A DNA stretch of 64,000 bases from the NCBI GenBank assembly GCA_038237925.1, contig JBBRYF010000010.1:1-64000 (forward strand). Direction: 5' to 3'. This document shows positions 58,786-64,000 of the stretch, one piece after another. Each line of letters opens with the position of its first letter. The first letter of the stretch is position 1. The translations under genes and the position numbers were made by a program. This stretch comes from AC-32 sp038237925 (GTDB taxonomy: Bacteria; Actinomycetota; Thermoleophilia; Gaiellales; Gaiellaceae). Below the pieces are notes generated by a model that had not been told where the DNA came from, did no database searches, and saw nothing but the letters and a program-made list of their open reading frames with translations.

Positions 58786-58947
58786 GCGCCTCTCCCGGCA
58801 ATGATCACCCGGCTCCCGCCCGCTAGCACACGGCGCCAGAGCCCACCCTCGTCCTTATGCGGGCGTCCGGCCCGCACTGCGGACGAGTGCGGCCTCTGGC
58901 TTGGTGCTAGCGACCGCGAGCTCGAGCATCATCACCGGAAGAGGCGC
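58786..58947. repeat. Long imperfect palindrome C between khpA and a phosphoesterase gene
   Basis: Begins directly at the khpA stop. GCGCCTCT (58786) pairs with AGAGGCGC (58940); arms continue inward (CGCTAGCAC, GCCAGAG and CTCGTCC each have counterparts) to a perfect tip GCGGGC-GTCCG-GCCCGC (58859-58875) at the midpoint. The right arm contains the likely Shine-Dalgarno GGAAGAGG of the next gene, so folding could control it. Confidence 0.75.
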
Positions 58948-58949
58948 TG

Positions 58950-59642
58950 ATGCGCGTCGCCGCGCTCTACGACATCCACGGGAACCTCCCGGCACTCGAG
59001 GTGGTGCTTGCAGAGGTCGAGCGCGAGCGTGTGGACGCGATCGTGATCGGCGGTGACATCGCGGCCGGGCCGCCGGAGCCGCGCGAGGTCGTCGAGCTCC
59101 TGCGCTCGCTGCCGACCGCGTACTGCATCCGCGGCAACGCCGACCGGCTCCGTGACCCGGAGTTCGCCGAGGACGAAGGCCTTGCCTGGCTGCTCCAGCG
59201 GCTCGACGAGGAGCAGGCCGACTGGCTCGTCGGCCTGCCGTTCTCCGTCGTCCTCGACGACACGCTCTACGTCCACGCCACACCGGTCGACGACACGACG
59301 ATCGTCACCGAGGTGACCACGGACGAGAAGCTCGCAGACCTGCTGCGCGACGTCGCGCAGGGTCGTGTCGTCGCGGGCCACACGCACATGCAGCTCGAGC
59401 GGCGTGTGGGGGACAGGCTCTTCGTCAACGCGGGCAGCGTCGGCTGGCCGTACGAGGGGCGGCCGGGCGCGTACTGGGCGATCCTCGACGAGGGGGTCGA
59501 GCTGCGGCGCACCGACTACGACCGCGAGCGCGCGGCGGAGCTCGTGCGCCAATCGGGCCACCCGCGCGCCGACGAGATCGCGGCGGAGAACATCCTCGTC
59601 TCAGCGCCCAGGGCAGAAGCGCTGGCCGTCTTCGGCGGATGA
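58950..59642 (+). CDS. Metallophosphoesterase, YfcE/MJ0936-like
   Basis: A 230-residue calcineurin-like phosphoesterase: ALYDIHGNLPALE (DxHGN), VIGGDIAAGPP (GGD), YCIRGNADR (GN), LYVHATP (H) and VVAGHTHMQLERRVGDRLFVNAGSVGWP (GHTH, NAGSVG) are the metal motifs. It probably cleaves a phosphodiester such as a cyclic nucleotide or nucleotide. It lies between khpA and rimM, an unusual insertion in that operon. ATG 58950 is inside the region of palindrome C's edge. Confidence 0.9.
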   Translation: MRVAALYDIHGNLPALEVVLAEVERERVDAIVIGGDIAAGPPEPREVVELLRSLPTAYCIRGNADRLRDPEFAEDEGLAWLLQRLDEEQADWLVGLPFSVVLDDTLYVHATPVDDTTIVTEVTTDEKLADLLRDVAQGRVVAGHTHMQLERRVGDRLFVNAGSVGWPYEGRPGAYWAILDEGVELRRTDYDRERAAELVRQSGHPRADEIAAENILVSAPRAEALAVFGG

Positions 59643-59667
59643 CCGTCGCTCGCCTCCGGCTCACTCC

Positions 59668-59766
59668 CGCGGGGGAAACCGTGTTTCTCCCGCGAGCCCC
59701 CTTCTGCTTCCGAGTGGGCCGCGGCTCCGCCGAGGATTGCCCGCGGGGGAACCTCCCGGTTCCCCC
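59668..59766. repeat. Two related hairpins with a direct repeat upstream of rimM
   Basis: Hairpin 1 (59668-59694) is a 12-bp stem, CGCGGGGGAAAC / GTTTCTCCCGCG, with one G-T pair. Hairpin 2 (59745-59766) is GGGGGAACC / GGTTCCCCC, 9 bp perfect. Both start with the direct repeat CCCGCGGGGGAA (59666 and 59740). They may end the preceding transcript; gap of about 160 nt between the two genes. Confidence 0.6.
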
Positions 59767-59802
59767 CAAGCTCCTTCCACACGCTCACCGGCCGGTCGGC
59801 CG

Positions 59803-60267
59803 ATGAGCGACCTCGTCCGGGTCGGTCGGGTCGGCAAGACCCACGGCCTCGACGGCTCGTTCTTCGTCGAGCAGGCCAGCGAAGACCCGAAACGGTTCGC
59901 CCGCGACGCAACGCTGCACGTCGACGGCGAGCCCGCGAAGGTCGTCGCCTCGAAGCGCTCGCGCGGCCGGCCGGTGATCAGGCTCGACCGCGAGGCGCCG
60001 CGCGGGGCCGAGCTCGCCGTTCCGCGCGAGGAGCTGCCGGCGCCCGGCGAGGACGAGTACTACGAGTTCCAGCTCGTCGGGCTCGCGGTCGAGGAGGAGG
60101 GCGGCCGCCCGCTCGGACGGGTGAGCGCAGTGCTTCCAGGCCCCGCGAACGACGCGCTCGAGCTCGATACCGGCCTCCTGCTGCCGCTTGTCGGCGCCTG
60201 CGTTCAGAAGGTGGACCTCGACGCAGGCAGAATCCAGATCGCGCAGGGCTTCGCAGAGCCCAGCTAA
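59803..60267 (+). CDS. rimM: Ribosome maturation factor RimM
   Basis: A 154-residue 16S processing factor: VRVGRVGKTHGLDGSFFVE is the RimM start, then the PRC-barrel half with YYEFQLVGLAVEEEGGRPLGRVSAVLPGPANDALEL and the close LLPLVGACVQKVDLDAGRIQI. ATG 59803. Confidence 0.93.
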   Translation: MSDLVRVGRVGKTHGLDGSFFVEQASEDPKRFARDATLHVDGEPAKVVASKRSRGRPVIRLDREAPRGAELAVPREELPAPGEDEYYEFQLVGLAVEEEGGRPLGRVSAVLPGPANDALELDTGLLLPLVGACVQKVDLDAGRIQIAQGFAEPS

Positions 60268-60287
60268 CCTGGTTTGCGGCCCGTCCC

Positions 60288-60947
60288 TTGCAGCTCGACG
60301 TCTTCACTCTCCTTCCTCACGCGTTCGCCTGGCTCACGGAGCAGCGTCCGGTCGCTGCCGTGCTCGGCGGCGAGCTCGACCTGCGGCTGCTCAACTACCG
60401 CGACCACACGCCGCTCACCGGCGGCCAGGTGGACGACGAGCCGTACGGAGGCGGCGCGGGAATGGTGCTGCGTGTGGACGTGGTCGCCGCCGCCCTCGAC
60501 GCCGTCTACGGCGGCCAGCCGGAACACCGCGTCGTCGCGCTCACGCCGCAGGGCCGCCAGCTGTCGCAGGACGTCGTCGAAGAGCTCGCGCAGGAAGAGC
60601 GCCTGACGCTCCTCTCGGCGCGTTTCGAAGGCTTCGACGAGCGCGCGCTGATCCACCTCGCCGCGGACGCGATCTCGATCGGGCCGTACGTCCTCTCGGG
60701 CGGCGAGCTGCCTGCGATGGTGCTCGTCGATGCGATCTCGCGCCGCCTGCCCGGGGCGCTAGGCAGCGAGGAGTCCGGTCTTGTCGAGAGCTTCTCCGCC
60801 GAGCTCGAGGGTGGGCTCGAGTACCCTCACTACACGCGCCCGGCGGAGTTCAGGGGCTGGCGGGTGCCTGACGTCCTCCTCTCGGGGGACCACAGGAGAA
60901 TCGACGAATGGCGGAAGGAACAGAGTCGTCTGAGGACGGGGTCGTGA
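60288..60947 (+). CDS. trmD: tRNA (guanine-37-N1)-methyltransferase
   Basis: A 219-residue SPOUT enzyme: MQLDVFTLLPHAFAW, LNYRDHTPLTGGQVDDEPYGGGAGMVLRVD, the knot SISIGPYVLSGGELPAMVLVDAISRRLPGALG and LEYPHYTRPAEFRGWRVPDVLLSGDHRRIDEWRKEQS. Start TTG 60288; no ATG or GTG is better placed. It overlaps lepB by 40 nt. TAACCT lies 17 nt upstream. Confidence 0.95.
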   Translation: MQLDVFTLLPHAFAWLTEQRPVAAVLGGELDLRLLNYRDHTPLTGGQVDDEPYGGGAGMVLRVDVVAAALDAVYGGQPEHRVVALTPQGRQLSQDVVEELAQEERLTLLSARFEGFDERALIHLAADAISIGPYVLSGGELPAMVLVDAISRRLPGALGSEESGLVESFSAELEGGLEYPHYTRPAEFRGWRVPDVLLSGDHRRIDEWRKEQSRLRTGS

Positions 60948-61660
60948 GCGGCGACGGCTTCGACGACCGCCCGAGCGGCGACTACCGAACGGAGTACCCG
61001 CCGCCGCGGTATCCGCCGCTGATCCAGCCTTCCGAGCAGCAGAGCCGCCACTCGCGCAACCCGCTGGATCGCATGACCGCCGGCCTGCCGCGTCCCTGGC
61101 GGATCGCGATCGACTGGATCGTGACCATCGCAGGGGCGATCGGGATCGTGCTCGCGATCAAGGCGTGGGTCGTGAACCCGTACCGGATCCCGTCGTCGTC
61201 GATGGAGCCGACGCTGCACTGCGCCCGGCCCGGCCAGGGCTGCGAGGCGAGGCTCTCGGACCGCGTGCTCGCGAACCGCTTCATCTACCATTTCCGCAGC
61301 CCGCACCGCGGTGAGATCGTCGTCTTCAACACCCCGCCCGCGGCGCAGGAGATGTGCGGCGCGAGCGGCACCTTCGTCAAGCGCCTGATCGGGCTCCCCG
61401 GTGAGACCGTCACCGAGCACGACGGCGGCAACGTCTTCATCAACGACACGCAGCTGAAGGAGCCCTACCTCAAGGCTGACCGTCGTTCCCGCGACTCGAC
61501 GACCGGGACGTGGCACGTGCCGAAGGGCGAGTACTTCTTCATGGGCGACAACCGCGGCGAGTCGTGCGACTCCCGCCGCTGGGGCTCCGTCCCGCGGAAG
61601 AACCTGATCGGCAAGGTCTTCGCGACGTACTGGCCGCCGAACCGCGTCGCGCTGCACTGA
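60908..61660 (+). CDS. lepB: Signal peptidase I, copy 1
   Basis: A 250-residue leader peptidase. N-terminal cytosolic tail of about 70 residues, one membrane segment (AIDWIVTIAGAIGIVLAIKAWVV), then S98 in IPSSSMEPTL (nucleophile) and K158 in GTFVKRLIGLPGE (general base), with the C-terminal motif YFFMGDNRGESCDSRRWGSVPRKNLIGKVFATYWP. Extra Cys pairs (LHCARPGQGCEA, EMCGASG) may form a disulfide. It is in tandem with a second copy that begins in its stop codon. Confidence 0.95.
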   Translation: MAEGTESSEDGVVSGDGFDDRPSGDYRTEYPPPRYPPLIQPSEQQSRHSRNPLDRMTAGLPRPWRIAIDWIVTIAGAIGIVLAIKAWVVNPYRIPSSSMEPTLHCARPGQGCEARLSDRVLANRFIYHFRSPHRGEIVVFNTPPAAQEMCGASGTFVKRLIGLPGETVTEHDGGNVFINDTQLKEPYLKADRRSRDSTTGTWHVPKGEYFFMGDNRGESCDSRRWGSVPRKNLIGKVFATYWPPNRVALH

Positions 61661-62350
61661 GCAACCCGCTTGACCGACTGACGGGAGGGCTGCCGCGGCC
61701 GTGGCGGATCGCGATCGACTGGATTGTCACGGCCGCCGTTGCGATCGGGATCGTGCTCGCCGTGAAGGCGTGGGTCGTGAACCCGTACCGGATCCCGTCT
61801 GCCTCGATGGAACCGACGCTGCACTGCGCGCGACCGGATCAGGACTGCGAGGCGCGCTTCTCCGACTGCGTGCTAGCCGACCGCTTCATCTACCGCTTCC
61901 GCGACCCGCACCGCGGCGAGATCGTCGTCTTCGAGACACCGAAGGCCGCCGCGCGCGACTGCGGCGCCAGCGGCACCTTCGTCAAGCGCCTGGTCGGCCT
62001 CCCGGGGGAGACCGTCCACGAGGACGACAAGGGCTTCATCTGGGTCGACCATAAGAAGCTGCGCGAGCCGTACGTCCAGGCGAAGCGCCGTGCCGAGGAC
62101 ACGACCAACCGCGAGCAGATCTGGCGCGTGCCCGCCGGCTCGTACTTCTTCATGGGCGACAACCGCGGCGAGTCGTGCGACTCGCGCCGCTGGGGCAGCG
62201 TGCCGCGCGGGAACCCTGATCGGGCCGGTGTTCATGACCTACTGGCCGCCGGCCCGGATCTCGCTGCGCACGATCCTGCCGGGAGCGCCGCTGCTCGGTC
62301 TCCTGCTGCTCGTGCCACGGCGCCGTCGAAGGCGCTCGGGCGTGCGCTAG
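61657..62350 (+). pseudogene. lepB: Signal peptidase I, copy 2, frameshifted
   Basis: About 230 codons. From CTG 61657 (overlapping the copy 1 stop) it reads NPLDRLTGGLPRPWRIAIDWIV, Ser in IPSASMEPTL, Lys in GTFVKRLVGLPGE, YFFMGDNRGESCDSRRWGSVPRGN. At 62213-62217 (AACCCTG) the frame changes; removing one C restores NLIGPVFMTYWPPARISLRTILPG and a second membrane helix (APLLGLLLLVP) with a basic tail to the stop at 62350. This is a homopolymer-type indel, so an error is possible. The copy closely parallels copy 1, indicating tandem duplication. Confidence 0.85.
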
Positions 62351-62380
62351 CATTCCGCGTCGGCCTCCGGGCCTCTTTCT

Positions 62381-62956
62381 ATGAGCCGTGTGATCGAAAG
62401 CATCGAGCAGCGCCAGCTGCGGACGAACCTGCCGCCGTTCAAGGCGGGAGACACGGTGCGCGTCCACTTCCAGGTGATCGAGGGCCAACGCCGCCGCGTC
62501 CAGGTGTTCGAGGGCGTCGTGCTCAAGCGCCAGGGGGCGGGGGCCCGCGAGACCTTCACGGTGCGCAAGCAGTCGTTCGGGGTGGGGGTGGAGCGGACGT
62601 TCCCGGTGCACTCCCCGAAGATCGAGCGCATCGAGGTGACCGCGATCGGCGACGTAAACCGCGCGAAGCTCTACTACCTGCGCGGGAAGGTCGGCAAACG
62701 TGCGCGCGTGCGTGCAAAGCGCGGCGTGGCGCTGCCGGACTCGGAGCTGCTCGTGGGGACCGCACCGCCCGAGGAAGAGGCGGCTGAGGACGAAGCCGCA
62801 CCCGAGGCGGAGGCAGAAGCTCCCGTCGAGGACGCCGAGCCGGAGGCTGAGGAGCCGACGGCGGAAGAGCCTCCCGCTGAGGAGCCGACGGCGGAAGAGC
62901 CGGGCCCCGAGCCCGAGTCGGCGGTCGAGCCCGAGCCAGAGCCGGTCAAGGAGTAA
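62381..62956 (+). CDS. rplS: 50S ribosomal protein L19 with acidic C-terminal tail
   Basis: A 191-residue protein. Residues 1-113 are standard L19: IESIEQRQLRTNLPPFKAGDTVRVHFQVIEGQRRRVQVFEGVVLKRQG ... VGVERTFPVHSPKIERIEVTAIGDVNRAKLYYLRGKVGKRARV. The last 65-70 residues are a low-complexity acidic tail of Glu, Ala, Pro (EEAAEDEAAPEAEAEAPVED, then repeats EEPTAEEP/EEPPAEEP). Typical L19 is about 115 residues. Acidic tails also extend other actinobacterial ribosomal proteins; function unknown. TAGCAT 27 nt upstream may be its -10. Confidence 0.95.
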   Translation: MSRVIESIEQRQLRTNLPPFKAGDTVRVHFQVIEGQRRRVQVFEGVVLKRQGAGARETFTVRKQSFGVGVERTFPVHSPKIERIEVTAIGDVNRAKLYYLRGKVGKRARVRAKRGVALPDSELLVGTAPPEEEAAEDEAAPEAEAEAPVEDAEPEAEEPTAEEPPAEEPTAEEPGPEPESAVEPEPEPVKE

Positions 62957-62997
62957 CGAAAGCGTCACGATCGTTGGGCGTCGGCTGAGCGCGGCGC

Positions 62998-63003
62998 TAT
63001 CCT
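62998..63003 (+). promoter_or_regulatory. -10 element TATCCT of rnhB
   Basis: TATCCT ends 7 nt before the rnhB GTG. Confidence 0.4.
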
Positions 63004-63010
63004 CGCGGCC

Positions 63011-63640
63011 GTGGCCCGCCGCACCGGACCCAAGCTTCTCCAGTTCGACCGCAAGCTCGGTGCGCGTTTCGTGGCCGGCGCCGACGAGGCTGGGCGCGGA
63101 CCGCTCGCCGGGCCGCTGCTCGTCGCGGGCGTGCTGTTCGACTACGGCAAGCTGCGGGACCACAAGGTGCGCCCGCTCGCCTGCCTGAACGACTCCAAAC
63201 AGTGCAGCGAGGCTGAGCGCGAGGAGCTCTACCGCGCCGTGCTCGGGTGCGCCGAGCGTGTCGTCGTGCGCGCGGTGCCGGCGACGCAGATCGACCGCGT
63301 CGGGCTCCATCGCTCGAATCTCGCCGGGCTGCGTGCGGTTCTCGCCGAGCTCGCGCCGCCGGCGGAGGTGTGCCTCGTCGACGGCTTCCGGCTCGGGCAG
63401 ACGGCGCCAGAGCACCGGGCGGTCGTCGACGGCGACGAGAAGAGCGCCGCGATCGCCGCCGCGTCCATCGTCGCGAAGGTGACCCGCGACCGGATGATGC
63501 GGCGGATGGACGCGCTCTATCCGGCGTACGGCTTCCGCTCGCACGTCGGCTACATCACGCCCGGGCATTCGGCCGTCGTACGGGAGCTCGGCCCCTGTGA
63601 GATTCACCGACGGTCCTTCAACGCGCTCTGCTACGCGTAG
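63011..63640 (+). CDS. rnhB: Ribonuclease HII
   Basis: A 209-residue RNase H family enzyme removing RNA from RNA-DNA hybrids. VAGADEAGRGPLAGPLLVAGVLFD carries the DEAGRG catalytic acids; NDSKQCSEAEREELY, VDGFRLGQTAPEH, VDGDEKSAAIAAASIVAKVTRDR and RSHVGYITPGHSAVVRELGPCEIHRRSF follow. Ribosomal L19-rnhB-yraN is a common gene order. It precedes palindrome D by 7 nt. Confidence 0.95.
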   Translation: MARRTGPKLLQFDRKLGARFVAGADEAGRGPLAGPLLVAGVLFDYGKLRDHKVRPLACLNDSKQCSEAEREELYRAVLGCAERVVVRAVPATQIDRVGLHRSNLAGLRAVLAELAPPAEVCLVDGFRLGQTAPEHRAVVDGDEKSAAIAAASIVAKVTRDRMMRRMDALYPAYGFRSHVGYITPGHSAVVRELGPCEIHRRSFNALCYA

Positions 63641-63647
63641 CCCTCGC

Positions 63648-63785
63648 GTCCCTGACCGCCACTGGCTCACGCCCGGCAGAGCCGGGCTCCGCCAGCGGCT
63701 CGCGCCCCTGGCCATGCTCCGGCCGAAGGGCCGTGCTGTAGCACTGTCCCTTCGGCCTACGCGCGCCCAGGGACACGTCAGGGAC
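63648..63785. repeat. Long palindrome D between rnhB and yraN
   Basis: Ends GTCCCTGAC (63648-63656) and GTCAGGGAC (63777-63785) are exact inverted repeats; flanking symmetry continues for about 20 nt. Inside lie further hairpins: CCCGGC-AGA-GCCGGG, and a 10-bp stem GGCCGAAGGG / CCCTTCGGCC (63721-63757) with an inner GTGCT/AGCAC. It starts 7 nt after the rnhB stop and reaches into the assumed start of yraN. Confidence 0.7.
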
Positions 63786-64000
63786 CCGAGCACGTCTGCG
63801 GCCGGGAGGGCTGCCGAGACCCGCGCGCTCTGGCACTACCGGCTGCGCGGGTACTGCGTGCTCGACCGCAACGCCTGGACCGGCGGCAATGAGCTCGACC
63901 TTGTGGTGCGCCGCGGGCAGAAGCTCGCGTTCGTTGAGGTGAAGGCGAAAGGCGGCGGGCGCTTCGGCGACCCGTTCGAGATGGTCACCGAGGAGAAGCA
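63714..64000 (+). CDS. yraN: YraN family endonuclease-like protein (incomplete)
   Basis: The C-terminus lies beyond the window. The conserved part AAETRALWHYRLRGYCVLDRNAWTGGNELDLVVRRGQKLAFVEVKAKGGGRFGDPFEMVTEEK matches UPF0102/YraN (NELDLVV and FVEVKAK are the nuclease-like acids and Lys). The only in-frame ATG, 63714, lies at the centre of palindrome D, so the first 25-30 residues (MLRPKGRAVALSLRPTRAQG) are translated element sequence or the true start is elsewhere. Confidence 0.78.
   Translation, partial: MLRPKGRAVALSLRPTRAQGHVRDPSTSAAGRAAETRALWHYRLRGYCVLDRNAWTGGNELDLVVRRGQKLAFVEVKAKGGGRFGDPFEMVTEEK

Noticed and set aside
62150..63793. 547-codon minus-strand frame over lepB copy 2, rplS and rnhB
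   Set aside because: Antisense to conserved genes; only an artefact of GC bias and the acidic repeat tail of L19.

Overview
The window is GC-rich bacterial chromosome (strong G/C third-position bias, many GTG and some TTG starts) packed with housekeeping genes and almost no empty space. Clues to the lineage are actinobacterial: a SepIVA-like coiled-coil gene next to yceD, ScpAB/SMC, a DtxR-type metalloregulator, DUF3352 and LAL-type LuxR proteins, and a recurrent leaderless-promoter signature (TANNNT 6-9 nt before a GTG/ATG start). A deep-branching actinobacterium such as a Thermoleophilia member is my inference; no rRNA is present to test it. I see no tRNA, rRNA, CRISPR array, phage or transposase gene.

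Layout. 1-9.5 kb: start of typA (minus), a lipoprotein, an Nramp-like transporter with two PRC-barrel proteins, dnaE, a VOC protein, two small minus-strand genes, an ECF sigma/putative anti-sigma pair. 9.5-20.6 kb: lgt-scpA-scpB-rluB, trpS (minus), then an aromatic amino acid block aroF-tyrA-aroA running into cmk-der-gpsA. 20.6-28.4 kb: DUF3352 lipoprotein, metK, then an accessory insert (LAL-type LuxR regulator, secreted protein, MntR-like repressor facing a ZIP transporter over a perfect palindromic operator). 28.5-37.8 kb: priA-def-fmt-rsmB-rpe and the riboflavin operon ribD-ribE-ribBA-ribH, then rpmB. 37.8-45.7 kb: fakA, a lone receiver domain, degV, recG-rsmD-coaD, a SepIVA-like gene, a nitroreductase and yceD. 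45.7-48.6 kb: a minus-strand two-component system flanked by two related small membrane proteins, splitting the usual yceD-rpmF pair. 48.7-55.8 kb: rpmF-plsX-acpP-rnc-smc-(LanC-like)-ftsY. 55.8-64 kb: dodecin and YihY/BrkB (minus), then ffh-rpsP-khpA-phosphoesterase-rimM-trmD-lepB-lepB-rplS-rnhB-yraN, a ribosome/secretion block.

How it fits together: most genes serve protein synthesis, export (ffh, ftsY, lepB, lgt), chromosome maintenance (smc, scpA/B, dnaE, priA, recG), lipid supply (plsX, acpP, gpsA, fakA/degV), and aromatic and flavin synthesis. Many neighbours overlap by 4 nt and are probably translationally coupled.

Non-coding structure is unusually rich: three arrays of GTCAC/GTGAC-type half-sites phased at about 11 bp, four long imperfect palindromes placed within about 7 nt of stop codons, a two-copy double-hairpin repeat, and several strong hairpins. 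Four otherwise recognisable genes (tyrA, the LuxR regulator, the histidine kinase, the second lepB) carry frameshifts. Because tyrA is a core gene and several shifts lie in short homopolymers, consensus errors are a serious alternative to gene decay.
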